From Mycolicibacterium sp. S2-37 (GTDB lineage Bacteria > Actinomycetota > Actinomycetes > Mycobacteriales > Mycobacteriaceae): a stretch of 64,000 bases of DNA. The notes under the pieces are model-generated. The model did no database searches and had not been told where the DNA came from. It was given only the letters and a program-made list of their open reading frames with translations. Shown here in pieces: positions 34,836-43,512 of this stretch; position 1 is the first letter of the stretch, and each line of letters begins with the position of its first letter. Where the stretch lies: NCBI RefSeq assembly GCF_017352375.1, contig NZ_JAFEVR010000010.1, positions 186,001-250,000 on the forward strand, given 5' to 3'. The position numbers and the translations under genes are program-made.

Positions 34836-34976
34836 GTGAGCTCACCGGAGCCGACGCAGGATGACGACCAGACCGGCCAGCAGGTGCCGCCGGCGAGCCC
34901 GGGTTACTCGACGCCACCGCCGGAGGGTGTGCGCGACGCCGAGGACCAGGGCGCCGCTTCCCCCGACCAGTCCTGA
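34836..34976 (+). CDS. Small acidic, disordered protein (46 residues)
   Basis: A GTG start after a strong GAGGAGGA site opens MSSPEPTQDDDQTGQQ, VPPASPGYSTPPPEG and ends DQGAASPDQS. It is rich in Pro, Asp, Gln and Ser, with no hydrophobic segment, so it is probably unstructured. The SigF-type promoter and good ribosome site make it a real gene despite its length. It converges on the hemerythrin gene 4 bases later. No function is recognised; a role in the general stress response is inferred. Confidence 0.7.
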   Translation: MSSPEPTQDDDQTGQQVPPASPGYSTPPPEGVRDAEDQGAASPDQS

Positions 34977-34980
34977 CCCG

Positions 34981-35712
34981 CTAGTCCTGCTTCTCCGATC
35001 GCCGCGATGACCGGGTGCTCGGGTCCTCGCCGCGGGTGAACGGCGGCACGTGCTCGACGACGCCGGCCACCCGCGCGAGGCCCGCACTGGCCGACCCGAG
35101 CATCGCGCCCGCCCGTCCGGTCGACCGCCGGGCCGCCCGGTCGAGCTGATCGCGGGTCCGGTCCAGCACGGTCAGCGGTGCGGCCGCGGCGACGTTGCCG
35201 GGTGGACGCCGGGCGACGACGGGGTGCGGCCTGGTCGGGGAGACGCGCCTGACCGCCTCCCATGCCCAGCCGAGGCGCACCAGCGCATCGCGGTCGAGGG
35301 CGTCCTGCAGCATGGGCAGCAACCGGTCTTCTTCGTCCCGGACGTCCTCGCGCAGAAGTGTTTTGATGCGCTCCCAGAGCCGGCGGTGTTCCGGGTCGTC
35401 CGACGGCAGCTTCTCCAGTTCGGTGAACAGTTCGTTGATCTCCTGGTGTTCGCGTTCGATCTCCAGGGTGAGCGGCTCACCCTGGGGGACCCACCTGCGG
35501 ATCGCCGGCCACAGCACTGACTCCTCGGCGAACGCGTGCGGAAACACCAAGCGGCACAACCGCGTCAGGTACTCCTGCCGTGTGGCGCCGTCCGCCTCGT
35601 CGATGCGGTGCAGCAGCTGGTCGAGTTCGACGTGGTCGCGCTTCTGGCGCGCCAGCACGCTGTGCGGCCCACCCAGGTCGTCGACGCTCTGGTCCGCGAG
35701 AGATGCGCTCAT
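34981..35712 (-). CDS. Hemerythrin-like protein (HHE domain)
   Basis: The 243-residue protein has an N-terminal four-helix bundle. Iron ligands are visible in KRDHVELDQLL, FPHAFAEESVLWPAI, EREHQEINELF and EDVRDEEDRLLP. The C-terminal 90 residues are basic and Arg-rich with no clear domain. Hemerythrin-like proteins in M. smegmatis are SigF-dependent and affect H2O2 sensitivity. The start is ATG after a GGAG-type site; a SigF-like promoter lies 27 bases upstream. It is divergent from the catalase. Confidence 0.85.
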   Translation of the reverse strand: MSASLADQSVDDLGGPHSVLARQKRDHVELDQLLHRIDEADGATRQEYLTRLCRLVFPHAFAEESVLWPAIRRWVPQGEPLTLEIEREHQEINELFTELEKLPSDDPEHRRLWERIKTLLREDVRDEEDRLLPMLQDALDRDALVRLGWAWEAVRRVSPTRPHPVVARRPPGNVAAAAPLTVLDRTRDQLDRAARRSTGRAGAMLGSASAGLARVAGVVEHVPPFTRGEDPSTRSSRRSEKQD

Positions 35713-35738
35713 GGAGGACTCCTTTCGTGGGCGTGCGT

Positions 35739-35763
35739 GTGCCCGCGGCGGAGGGATCCAAAC
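35739..35763 (-). promoter_or_regulatory. SigF-like promoter of the hemerythrin gene
   Basis: On the minus strand GTTT (35760-35763), 15 bases and GGGCAC (35739-35744) resemble the SigF consensus with two changes in the -10. The right spacing and position before the hemerythrin start support it. Confidence 0.45.
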
Positions 35764-35800
35764 GTTGGAGAGAAACTCCCCTGTGAGAGTCGAACGAGAT

Positions 35801-35825
35801 GTTTGCCTGCCCTAACCCCGGGTAT
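35801..35825 (+). promoter_or_regulatory. SigF promoter of the manganese catalase gene
   Basis: GTTT (35801-35804), exactly 15 bases, then GGGTAT (35820-35825) are a perfect match to the SigF consensus. It lies 84 bases before the catalase start. A SigF-dependent Mn-catalase is known in M. smegmatis. Confidence 0.75.
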
Positions 35826-35908
35826 CGCGGAGTCGGCCGTGGAGAAGGCGCGGCACGTCGGGGTGGTCGCGTCGCGCGGCCCTTAATAACCATTCATTTG
35901 GAGTCTTC

Positions 35909-36820
35909 ATGTTTCGTCACACCGACTACATGCAATTCGATGTCAAGCCCGAAAAGCCCGATCCGGTGTACGCGGCCAAGCTGCAGGAACTGCTCGGCGG
36001 CGCCTACGGCGAGATGACCGTGACCATGCAGTACCTCATGCAGGGCTGGAACTGTCGCATGAAGGGCAAGTACAAGGACCTGATCATGGACATCGCGACC
36101 GAGGAGATCGGTCACGTCGAGATGATCGCCACCATGATCGCGCGGCTGCTGGAGAGCGCCCCGGCCACCAACGCCACCGAGAACGCTCTCGGTGATCCGG
36201 TCGTCGCCGCGGTGATGGGCGGCATGGATCCGCAGCAGGCCATCATGACCGGTGGGGCGCCCACCCTCTCGGACAGCCAGGGTGTGCCGTGGAACGGCCG
36301 CTACGTGACCGCATCGGGCAACCTGCTGGCCGACTTCTACGCCAACGTGACCGCTGAAGCGCAGGGCCGGGTGCAGACCGCACGGCTGTGGCACATGACC
36401 GACGATCCGGGCGTCAAGGCGATGCTGAAGTTCAACCTGGCCCGTGACACCTACCACCAGAACATGTGGCTGGCGGCGATCGAGGAACTGCAGGCCGACG
36501 GACTGGAGGGCGTCATCGCACCGAACGATCTGTTCGACGAGGAGTACGACGAGCACGCCAGCACGCTGTGGCACCTGTCCGACGGCGCCGACGCCGACAA
36601 GGGCCGCTGGGCCCACGGCATGCTGCCCGACGGCGTACACACCGGCAAGTTCCTCGCCGACCCGCAACCGCTCGGCGACCGGCAGTCCGGTCCGCCGCCG
36701 GACCCCAAGCTCTACGTCACCTATGACGGCTCCCTCGGCGAGCCGCGGCCGCCGGCCTTCGGCACCGAGAAGGGCGTCATGGGCAAGCTCAAGGACGCGA
36801 TCGATCCGGACAAGACATAA
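35909..36820 (+). CDS. Manganese catalase
   Basis: The 303-residue protein is a dimanganese catalase. The ferritin-like bundle carries the metal ligands: Glu in LGGAYGEMTVTMQYL (about residue 36), Glu and His in ATEEIGHVEMI, Glu in ANVTAEAQGRVQ and His in RDTYHQNMW. It dismutates H2O2 to water and oxygen without heme. A perfect SigF promoter lies upstream and the start is preceded by TTTGGAGTC. It is divergent from the hemerythrin gene, so the two form an oxidative stress pair. Confidence 0.92.
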   Translation: MFRHTDYMQFDVKPEKPDPVYAAKLQELLGGAYGEMTVTMQYLMQGWNCRMKGKYKDLIMDIATEEIGHVEMIATMIARLLESAPATNATENALGDPVVAAVMGGMDPQQAIMTGGAPTLSDSQGVPWNGRYVTASGNLLADFYANVTAEAQGRVQTARLWHMTDDPGVKAMLKFNLARDTYHQNMWLAAIEELQADGLEGVIAPNDLFDEEYDEHASTLWHLSDGADADKGRWAHGMLPDGVHTGKFLADPQPLGDRQSGPPPDPKLYVTYDGSLGEPRPPAFGTEKGVMGKLKDAIDPDKT

Positions 36821-36841
36821 CGGCTCCGTAGGCTGGATGGG

Positions 36842-38302
36842 GTGAGCGTTTCCTCCCTGCCCGCCCTGGTGCTCGACGACCGCTTCGCGCGGGAGTTGCC
36901 GGAGATGGCGCTCCGCTGGCGAGCCGAAGAGGCCCCCGATCCGCAGCTACTGGTGCTCAACGAGCGCCTGGCTGCCGGGTTGGGCCTCGACGCCGACTGG
37001 TTGCGCACCCCCGAGGGGGTGCGGCTGCTGGTCGGCAACGCGGTTCCCAGCGGCGCCACTCCGGTGGCGCAGGCGTACTCCGGTCACCAGTTCGGCGGCT
37101 ACGCACCGCGATTGGGTGACGGTCGCGCACTGCTCCTCGGCGAGCTCGTCGACACGGGCGGGTGTGTCCGGGATCTGCACCTGAAGGGCTCCGGCCACAC
37201 CCCGTTCGCCCGGGCCGGCGACGGACTGGCCGCCGTGGGGCCGATGTTGCGGGAGTACATCGTCAGCGAGGCGATGCACGCCCTCGGAATCCCGACGACG
37301 CGTTCGCTCGCCGTCGTGGCCACCGGTCGGCGGGTGCAGCGGGAGACGGCGCTGCCGGGCGCGGTGCTCGCGCGGATCGCCAGCAGCCACCTGCGGGTCG
37401 GCAGCTTCCAGTACGCGGCGGCGTCCGGCGATCGTGACGTGTTGCGCCGCCTCGCCGATTTCGCGATTGCGCGACACCATCCCGATGCGGCCTCGGCCGA
37501 GAATCCGTACGTGGCGCTCTACGACGCCGTCGTCGCCGCACAGGCCGAACTCGTCGCCCAGTGGATGCTCGTCGGCTTCGTACACGGGGTGATGAACACC
37601 GACAACACGACCATCTCCGGCGAGTCCATCGACTACGGGCCGTGCGCCTTCATGGAGGCCTACGACCCCGCGACGGTGTTCAGTTCCATCGACTCCTGGG
37701 GCCGCTACGCCTACGGCAACCAGCCGGCGATCATCGCGTGGAACCTCGCGCGCTTCGCCGAGACGCTGCTGCCGCTGTTCGCTGAGGACGTCGAGGAGGC
37801 GATCGCGATCGCGGAGCGCTCCCTGGGCGCGCTGCGCACCCGCTACGAGGCCGCCTACACCGGCGGGATGGCAGCGAAGCTGGGGCTCGCGCACACCGAC
37901 AGCGACGCCGCGGCACCGCTGATCGCGGACCTGCCGGAGCTGTTGCAGCAGAGCCACATCGACTACACGTCGTTCTTCCGGGCGCTGGCCGAGGCGGCCC
38001 GCGGCGACGCCGAGCCGGCGCGCGGGCTGTTCCTCGACCTGGCCGGTTTCGACGCCTGGCTGAACCGCTGGCGGGCGCTGCACCCCGACGCAGACGCCAT
38101 GGACCGCGTCAATCCGATCTACATCCCACGCAATCACCTCGTCGAGGAGGCGCTGACCGCGGCGACCGCGGGCGACCTCGCGCCGGTCGAGCAACTGCTT
38201 GATGCCGTCACCCGACCGTTCGAGGTGCGGCCGGGCCTCGAGCGTTACGCCGAGCCGGCCCCCGGCGACTTCGGGACCTACCGCACCTTCTGCGGAACCT
38301 AG
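36842..38302 (+). CDS. selO: SelO family protein AMPylase (UPF0061/YdiU)
   Basis: The 486-residue protein has the SelO signature: YSGHQFGGYAPRLGDGRA, DLHLKGSGHTPFARAGDG, RLRVGSFQ-like RVGSFQYAAASGD, GVMNTDNTTISGESIDYGPC and GNQPAIIAWNL. SelO is a pseudokinase-fold enzyme that transfers AMP to protein hydroxyls and responds to oxidative stress. The C-terminus ends TFCGT, keeping the cysteine where animals have selenocysteine. It starts 21 bases after the catalase stop, and may share its transcript. GTG start. Confidence 0.93.
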   Translation: MSVSSLPALVLDDRFARELPEMALRWRAEEAPDPQLLVLNERLAAGLGLDADWLRTPEGVRLLVGNAVPSGATPVAQAYSGHQFGGYAPRLGDGRALLLGELVDTGGCVRDLHLKGSGHTPFARAGDGLAAVGPMLREYIVSEAMHALGIPTTRSLAVVATGRRVQRETALPGAVLARIASSHLRVGSFQYAAASGDRDVLRRLADFAIARHHPDAASAENPYVALYDAVVAAQAELVAQWMLVGFVHGVMNTDNTTISGESIDYGPCAFMEAYDPATVFSSIDSWGRYAYGNQPAIIAWNLARFAETLLPLFAEDVEEAIAIAERSLGALRTRYEAAYTGGMAAKLGLAHTDSDAAAPLIADLPELLQQSHIDYTSFFRALAEAARGDAEPARGLFLDLAGFDAWLNRWRALHPDADAMDRVNPIYIPRNHLVEEALTAATAGDLAPVEQLLDAVTRPFEVRPGLERYAEPAPGDFGTYRTFCGT

Positions 38303-38304
38303 CC

Positions 38305-38556
38305 TCAGAAGTGGTAGGTGTCTGACGGCGGGGCACGTGCACGGCCTCGTCGTCGAAATCGGACACCTCGATGCCGTAGGCGCGGGTCAGGTCGAGGATC
38401 TTGTTCGCCCGTGCGATGCGGGGAGATCCGAACCGTTGCGCTCTCCCCGCCGTCGCGTTCGAACTCCGCGAAGAACTCCTTGGCCCAGGAGATCTCACCG
38501 CGAGAACGAGGCGGTACGGCGGTCGCAGCAGGAGTCCCCCGGGGGTGATCGTCCAA
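38305..38556 (-). pseudogene. Frameshifted remnant, family not recognised
   Basis: The 331-base gap after selO holds a decayed minus-strand frame. One frame gives GEISWAKEFFAEFERDGGES and ends SDTYHF-stop at 38305; in the middle, coding-like sequence (ARANKILDLTRAYGIEVSDF and DDEAVHVP) is in another frame. Two frameshifts would restore an 85-residue C-terminal piece. It could be a lost gene fragment; function unknown. Confidence 0.35.
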
Positions 38557-38633
38557 TGCGAAAACGCTCCGACAGATCCGGATCCGTCCTATTCTCTACA
38601 CCGTCGAACTGGCCGTTGGGCATAGGGGGCACC

Positions 38634-39071
38634 ATGACATCGGTCGACGCCGTCGCCGGCCTTCGCGAACGTCGCGAAGCGATTGTCACAAGGCACATCC
38701 TGGTGGAGAACCACCACGACGTCGAAGCCACGATCGAGACCTTCCGCCGTCCACGCTACGAGGTCAACGGCGAGCCCAGCGACGGTGCGGATGCCGTCCG
38801 GCAATTGCTGGGGGACCTGATGCACGGTTTCCCGGATCTGCATGCCGAGACCCTACGACTACGCCACTTGGACGACGCAGTGCTCGTCGAGGGCACCATC
38901 GGAGGCACGCACCAGGGTGAGTGGGCGGGAATTCCCCCCACCGGCAACCGCTTCGAGGTACAGGTCTTGGGAATCTTCGAATTCGAGGACGGCGATCTGG
39001 TTTGTGAACGGGCCTACCTGGACATGGCCGCCGTGCTCACACAACTCGGAGTGCTTCCAGCAGTCGGGTAG
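38634..39071 (+). CDS. SnoaL-like ester cyclase/NTF2-fold protein
   Basis: The 145-residue protein shows the SnoaL-like pattern: NHHDVEATIETFRRPRYEV, DLMHGFPDLHAETLRLRHL, EGTIGGTHQGEWAGIPPTGN and FEFEDGDLVCERAYLDMAA. This NTF2-like fold occurs in polyketide cyclases, limonene-epoxide hydrolases and many small detoxification enzymes. Start ATG behind AGGGGG. No neighbour hints at its substrate. About 200 bases without a gene follow. Confidence 0.85.
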   Translation: MTSVDAVAGLRERREAIVTRHILVENHHDVEATIETFRRPRYEVNGEPSDGADAVRQLLGDLMHGFPDLHAETLRLRHLDDAVLVEGTIGGTHQGEWAGIPPTGNRFEVQVLGIFEFEDGDLVCERAYLDMAAVLTQLGVLPAVG

Positions 39072-39278
39072 ATCGGCGCAACCCCAGGCGATCTCGAGTT
39101 GGATGAACCAAAGGGTTGCGCATCGGCACCGGACGCTGTCCGGTGGCAGCACGCCAGCGAGAGGAGCCCGGTGACCGAACCACGCGTGGCGTCGGGATAT
39201 GTCGCGGTTTGGCAATCTACAACCCGGTCGAGGCGGGAGCCGACGTCACCGTGCGGCGGGCCCCCCAGTCCAGCGCGC

Positions 39279-39539
39279 TCAGTACGGGGAAGGCGGGATC
39301 GTCCCCGCCGGCGGCAGCGGTCCCGACCCCGGGGGCACCGGGAAGGGCGCCGGCGTGCACAGGCCGGTGCTCATGTCGAGGTACTTGCCGGGTACACAGA
39401 ACGGCGCGCATCCGTTGGTCACGCCCGTTTCGCCGGGCAGGCACGCGCCGCTCACGGCGGGGGTGACGGCGGTGCCCGTCGCGGCAAGGGCTGCCGCGCA
39501 GAGAGCCGCCCCGGCGAGTCGTCGCACCGCGCGCTTCAT
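39279..39539 (-). CDS. Small secreted cysteine-containing, proline-rich protein
   Basis: The 86-residue protein has a signal peptide (MKRAVRRLAGAALCAAALAA, cleavage near AVSGA) and a short mature part with four cysteines (ACLPGETGVTNGCAPFCVPG, GLCTP), then a proline-rich tail (PVPPGSGPLPPAGTIPP). The start is ATG 39539; the frame continues upstream as antisense of the TetR gene. No function is known. It has a composition typical of small envelope proteins. Confidence 0.78.
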   Translation of the reverse strand: MKRAVRRLAGAALCAAALAATGTAVTPAVSGACLPGETGVTNGCAPFCVPGKYLDMSTGLCTPAPFPVPPGSGPLPPAGTIPPSPY

Positions 39540-39565
39540 GGCTCCGACTCTAGGCCGGGCGGCGC

Positions 39566-40201
39566 TCAGTTGGTGACCGATCCGCGCCACACGGTGTCGA
39601 GGAGTCGGGTCAGCGCCGCGTCGTCCATGGCGGGCATGGCGAACATCAGCCGGTAGTACGGCGGGGAGAACAACGCGTCGACCATCACATCGACATCCAG
39701 ATCGGGGCGCAGGTCGCCCGCGGCGACAGCCTCGAGCAGGACCGATCGCACCGCGGCGCGGCGCGGCAGCAGCCACTCGCCCAGCAGCGCGGCGGCCAGT
39801 TCGGCGTTCGAACTCGCCGCAGCGATGACGCTGCGGAACAGCGGGCCGGTGGTGGCGTCGGACAGGATCGCGTTGAGGGCACGCAACTGGTGGTCGACCG
39901 CCTCCCGGGCGGAGCTGCCGCCCGGCGGCGTGATCGACGAGCGCATCCGGTCCAGCAGACCTTCCAGCACGATCGCCGCCGCGGACGGCCACCACTTGTA
40001 GATGGTGGTGCGGCTGACGGCCGCGCGCTTGGCGATCGCGTCGATGCTGACCGTGCTGTCACCACCCGCCAGCGCAAGGTCTGCGGCCGCGCGCAGCACG
40101 GCGTCGCGCAGCTCGGCGTTCCTCGGCCGGCCGCGGCGTACCGGCGGGGTCGCGGCGATTGCCACCTCCGCGACGGGCCGCGTACCATCTTTAGTGGACA
40201 C
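39566..40201 (-). CDS. TetR/AcrR family transcriptional regulator
   Basis: The 211-residue protein opens with a disordered arm and then GRPRNAELRDAVLRAAADLA, STVSIDAIAKRAAVSRTTIY and KWWPSAAAI, a TetR helix-turn-helix. The C-terminal part ends PPYYRLMFAMPAMDDAALTR as in the TetR_C_33-like group. The start is GTG at 40201, 7 bases after a TATACT -10, so probably leaderless. It is divergent from the lipoprotein gene, whose regulation it may share. Confidence 0.87.
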   Translation of the reverse strand: MSTKDGTRPVAEVAIAATPPVRRGRPRNAELRDAVLRAAADLALAGGDSTVSIDAIAKRAAVSRTTIYKWWPSAAAIVLEGLLDRMRSSITPPGGSSAREAVDHQLRALNAILSDATTGPLFRSVIAAASSNAELAAALLGEWLLPRRAAVRSVLLEAVAAGDLRPDLDVDVMVDALFSPPYYRLMFAMPAMDDAALTRLLDTVWRGSVTN

Positions 40202-40208
40202 TCTGTTC

Positions 40209-40214
40209 AGTATA
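40209..40214 (-). promoter_or_regulatory. -10 element of the TetR gene
   Basis: On the minus strand TATACT lies 7 bases before the GTG at 40201, so the transcript would be leaderless. The start overlaps a weak palindrome (TGGAC-N5-GTTCA, 40194-40208), which suggests autoregulation. Confidence 0.45.
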
Positions 40215-40254
40215 TTCTCAGTTTTTGGACGTGATGGGGTTTCAGCGGATAGTT

Positions 40255-40896
40255 ATGGGCTCTTCAAGCAACAAGTCGGTCGTGCTCCGAGCCGCGGCAG
40301 GCGCAGCGGTCGTTCTCACGCTCGGCCTGAGTGGATGTGCTCCGGGTCCGTCGTCCCCGCCCTCCACCGGCACCGGACTGCCGCCGATGGCCCCCACCAC
40401 CTCGGCTCCCACCTCCGCGCCGAAGGAGAACGCCGCAGCGACGGACTACTCCCGGCTGCTGGTCCAGCCCGCCGACATCAGCACCGACACCGAGCAGTTC
40501 GTGCTGCGGTCCACGGTGCCCAACCGCCGCGGCGGCAAAGGCGTCTCTGCGTTGTTCGTCAACCAGGACGACACCCGCGCCATCGGAGTCACCATCAACG
40601 TCCTGCCCGACCCCGCGGCGGCGAAAGCCGCCCTCGACGCCAGCGTGCAGGCCATCGGCAACACCCTGTCGGGCGGCACCCCGGCCCCGTCGCCGGTGGG
40701 CACCGACGGGACCGTCATCAGCGGCGTGTCGTCGGACGGCACAAAGGACATGACCGTGCTGCTGTTCACGGAGGGTCCCGCCGTCGCCCGTATCGAATTC
40801 GGCAGCGCCCCGGGTGATCCGACTCCGCTCGACGTCGTCACCGACGTCGGCGTGAAGCAGGCCATCGCCCTGCGCACGGGCCTGCAATATAGCTGA
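40255..40896 (+). CDS. Putative lipoprotein
   Basis: The 213-residue protein has an N-terminal lipoprotein signal (AAAGAAVVLTLGLSGC), with the lipobox LSGC at about residues 25-28. A Pro/Ser/Thr linker follows and a C-terminal domain of about 150 residues (DYSRLLVQPADISTDTEQFV; ALFVNQDDTRAIGVTINVLP). It is probably exported and attached to the membrane. Starts at 40231, 40234 and 40255 are all possible; the last gives the best signal. It lies one base before the M42 peptidase gene, probably one operon. Confidence 0.75.
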   Translation: MGSSSNKSVVLRAAAGAAVVLTLGLSGCAPGPSSPPSTGTGLPPMAPTTSAPTSAPKENAAATDYSRLLVQPADISTDTEQFVLRSTVPNRRGGKGVSALFVNQDDTRAIGVTINVLPDPAAAKAALDASVQAIGNTLSGGTPAPSPVGTDGTVISGVSSDGTKDMTVLLFTEGPAVARIEFGSAPGDPTPLDVVTDVGVKQAIALRTGLQYS

Positions 40897-40897
40897 G

Positions 40898-41971
40898 GTG
40901 ACCGGTTACCCCCGCGAACTCCTGCAGGAACTGTTGTGGACCTACGGTCCGTGCGGGCAGGAGGACGCCGTACGCGACATCTGCCGGCGCGAGCTAGAAC
41001 CGTACGTCGACGACCTCTGGGTCGACGAAGCGCGCAACCTCGTCGGGGTGGTCCGCAGTGACACCGGCGACGGCGCGGGCACCCGGCTGCTGGCACACCT
41101 CGACGAACTCTCGATGCTTGTCAAACGCGTGGAGCCGGACGGATCGCTGCACCTGACGCCGCTCGGCACCATGTACCCGGGCAACTTCGGGCTGGGACCG
41201 GTCGCCGTCCTCGGCGATCGCGAGACACTGACCGCCGTGCTCACGCTGGGCTCCGAGCACACCACCAAGGAGAGCCGGCGGATCTGGGAGACCAAACCCG
41301 ATCAGGGCGACATGGCACTGGACTGGACGCACGTGTACGTCTTCACCGGGCGCACACCCGACGAACTGGCGGCTGCCGGCGTGCATCCCGGCACCCGGGT
41401 GTGCGTGGACCGCAGCAAGCGGAACCTCTTCGAGTTCGGCGACTACCTCGCGTGCTATTTCATGGACGACCGGGCGCCGTGCGCCGCCCTGCTGCAGACC
41501 GCCCGCCGACTGCGCGAGACGGGCACCCGGCCGGCCACCGACGTGTACTTCGTGTTCACCACCAACGAGGAGATCGGCGGCGTGGGCGGCTCCTACGCCA
41601 GCCGGACGCTGCCCGGTGAACTGACCATCGCCCTCGAGGTGGGCCCCACCGAGCAGGAGTACGACACCACGTGCAGCGGTGGCCCGATCGTCGCCTACAG
41701 CGACGCGGAGTGCGTCTACGACAAAGATGTCGCCGACCGGTTGATGCAGATCGCGACCGATCGCGGTCTCGCCCCGCAGGCCGCGGTGCTCGGCGCGTTC
41801 GAGTCCGACGCCTCACACGCCAAGGCCAGTGGCCTCACCCCGCGGGCCGGACTGCTGTGTCTGCCGACGCTGAGCACGCACGGCTACGAGGTGCTCGCCC
41901 GCGGCGCCATCACCGCGATGACCGACGTGCTTGTCGAGTTCGTGTTGCGGCCCGCAGGTGAAACGGTCTAG
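40898..41971 (+). CDS. M42 family metallopeptidase
   Basis: The 357-residue protein has metal- and substrate-binding motifs of M42 aminopeptidases/endoglucanases: LLAHLDELSMLVKRV (His and Asp), FMDDRAPCAALL (bridging Asp), TTNEEIGGVGG (catalytic Glu-Glu), ALEVGPTEQ and LSTHGYEV (His). GTG start. Such enzymes form tetrahedral complexes and trim peptides. It converges on eccD1 with a 4-base overlap of stop codons. Confidence 0.87.
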   Translation: MTGYPRELLQELLWTYGPCGQEDAVRDICRRELEPYVDDLWVDEARNLVGVVRSDTGDGAGTRLLAHLDELSMLVKRVEPDGSLHLTPLGTMYPGNFGLGPVAVLGDRETLTAVLTLGSEHTTKESRRIWETKPDQGDMALDWTHVYVFTGRTPDELAAAGVHPGTRVCVDRSKRNLFEFGDYLACYFMDDRAPCAALLQTARRLRETGTRPATDVYFVFTTNEEIGGVGGSYASRTLPGELTIALEVGPTEQEYDTTCSGGPIVAYSDAECVYDKDVADRLMQIATDRGLAPQAAVLGAFESDASHAKASGLTPRAGLLCLPTLSTHGYEVLARGAITAMTDVLVEFVLRPAGETV

Positions 41972-43512
41972 AACCGCAGGTTGCGCAGCAGGTCGTAGAC
42001 ACTGGCGATCCACAGCAGCAACGGGATCACCGCGGCGATCGCGGCGCCGTCGAGCAATTCGAGGATCCGCTTGGTCACCGGGGACAGGCGGCGCACACCG
42101 TCGGTGGCGCCGATGACGATCAGCGCGACAGCACCGAGCGCGCCGTAGACGGCCAGGACCAGCCAGGCGTCGTCGGGATACCACTGACACAGCCGCACCA
42201 TCACACCGGTGGGCACCGCGACCGTCACCGCGAGCAGCGCCCAGGCGCACCAGCGTTCGGCGTAGAGGCGGGACCGGAAGCCGCAGATGGCCGCGACCAG
42301 ACCCGCGACGACCAGGCTGTGGATGAAGAAGTGGCCCTGCACCACGACGGCGATCGCGCCGACCGCAAGGGTCAGCGCACCCGCGGTGAGGAATCCGACG
42401 AGCAGCTGTTTGGCCAGCACGCTGCGCTCCTGCAGGCGCGCAGCGGACTCGGGGACGGACGCGATGATCGCCTGCCAGGTCGGCGTCTCCTCGTCGGTGA
42501 GTTCACGGGTGGTCACCGGGTCCAGCAGTTCGTCGTTGGAGACCGTCTCACCGGGGGCCGGAATCGGCGGCAGCGCGATCCGGGCCACCGCGACCGTCAT
42601 CTTCGCGGCGTTGGTGACCACGATCAGGCCGAAGGCCACCGCGCCCGCGGGCACCCAGTAGGCCCAGCCGTAGCCGTAGGCGATGGCCGCCGCGGTCAGC
42701 GCGGTGGCCGCGACGGCGAGGAACGCGGCGATCTCCGCCCGCCGTCGGGGACCGCCCCGGGTGGCGAGCGTGAGCAGCAGCACCACCGCACCGGCGCCCG
42801 CCACCTGCGGTGCACCGAGCGATCCGACACCGTTGGGCAGTGGTACCGCCAGCGCCGCTGCGCCGGCCAGCACCGGCGCGGACGCGACGAGCAGACTCTC
42901 GGCCATGTCGATGTTGGCGAAGCGGCTCTGGGCGAGCAGACTGCCGCCCAACAGCGCCAACCCGAACAGCGCGAGCGCCAGCGCCCACCACAGGCTCTGG
43001 CCGGTGCGGTTCCAGGACAGCAGGGAGATCACGGTGATCGCGACCGCGACCGCGGGCACGCAGATCGCGACGAAGCGGTGCAGCGCGCTGCGGTCGAACT
43101 CCGGCGATTCGTCCAGCACCGCGATCGCATCGATGACGTCCTCGACCAGCGGCCGGTAGCGCTCGGTGCGGCTCACCGACACCAGGGTCAGCAGCGAACC
43201 GTCCACCACTCCGGCGTCGTCGAGCGATTCACTGGCCTTCAGCGGCGGCGCGCCGGGCCGCGCGAACGCCCAGACCCCCTGAGCGGCGAAGTCGAATCCG
43301 GCGAGCACGTCCTTGGGAGTGTCCTCGAGGATCTCGGCCAGCACGGCGACGGTGTCGTCGATGTAGGTCTCGATAGGCGCCGCGGCCGGCAGGACCAGGT
43401 CGGTCATCCGCCGCCCGGTCAGCACCGTCACCCGGGTGGTGGACTGCCGCCCCGGGGTGACGCTCGACCCGCCGGTCGACCCTGTGGCTGAGCTCGGTGC
43501 GGTAGCGGTCAA
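41968..43512 (-). CDS. eccD1: ESX-1 membrane channel component EccD1
   Basis: The 514-residue protein has an N-terminal ubiquitin-like domain (TRVTVLTGRRMTDLVLPAAA, ESLDDAGVVDGSLLTLVSVS) and about 11 membrane segments from residue 130 on. It closely matches M. tuberculosis EccD1 (Rv3877), with the same TETPTWQAIIASVP-type cytosolic loop. EccD forms the major part of the ESX-1 membrane ring with EccB, EccC and EccE. The start is TTG, overlapping the espI stop by 4 bases. It is the last gene of the cluster; no further ESX gene follows. Confidence 0.93.
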   Translation of the reverse strand: MTATAPSSATGSTGGSSVTPGRQSTTRVTVLTGRRMTDLVLPAAAPIETYIDDTVAVLAEILEDTPKDVLAGFDFAAQGVWAFARPGAPPLKASESLDDAGVVDGSLLTLVSVSRTERYRPLVEDVIDAIAVLDESPEFDRSALHRFVAICVPAVAVAITVISLLSWNRTGQSLWWALALALFGLALLGGSLLAQSRFANIDMAESLLVASAPVLAGAAALAVPLPNGVGSLGAPQVAGAGAVVLLLTLATRGGPRRRAEIAAFLAVAATALTAAAIAYGYGWAYWVPAGAVAFGLIVVTNAAKMTVAVARIALPPIPAPGETVSNDELLDPVTTRELTDEETPTWQAIIASVPESAARLQERSVLAKQLLVGFLTAGALTLAVGAIAVVVQGHFFIHSLVVAGLVAAICGFRSRLYAERWCAWALLAVTVAVPTGVMVRLCQWYPDDAWLVLAVYGALGAVALIVIGATDGVRRLSPVTKRILELLDGAAIAAVIPLLLWIASVYDLLRNLRF

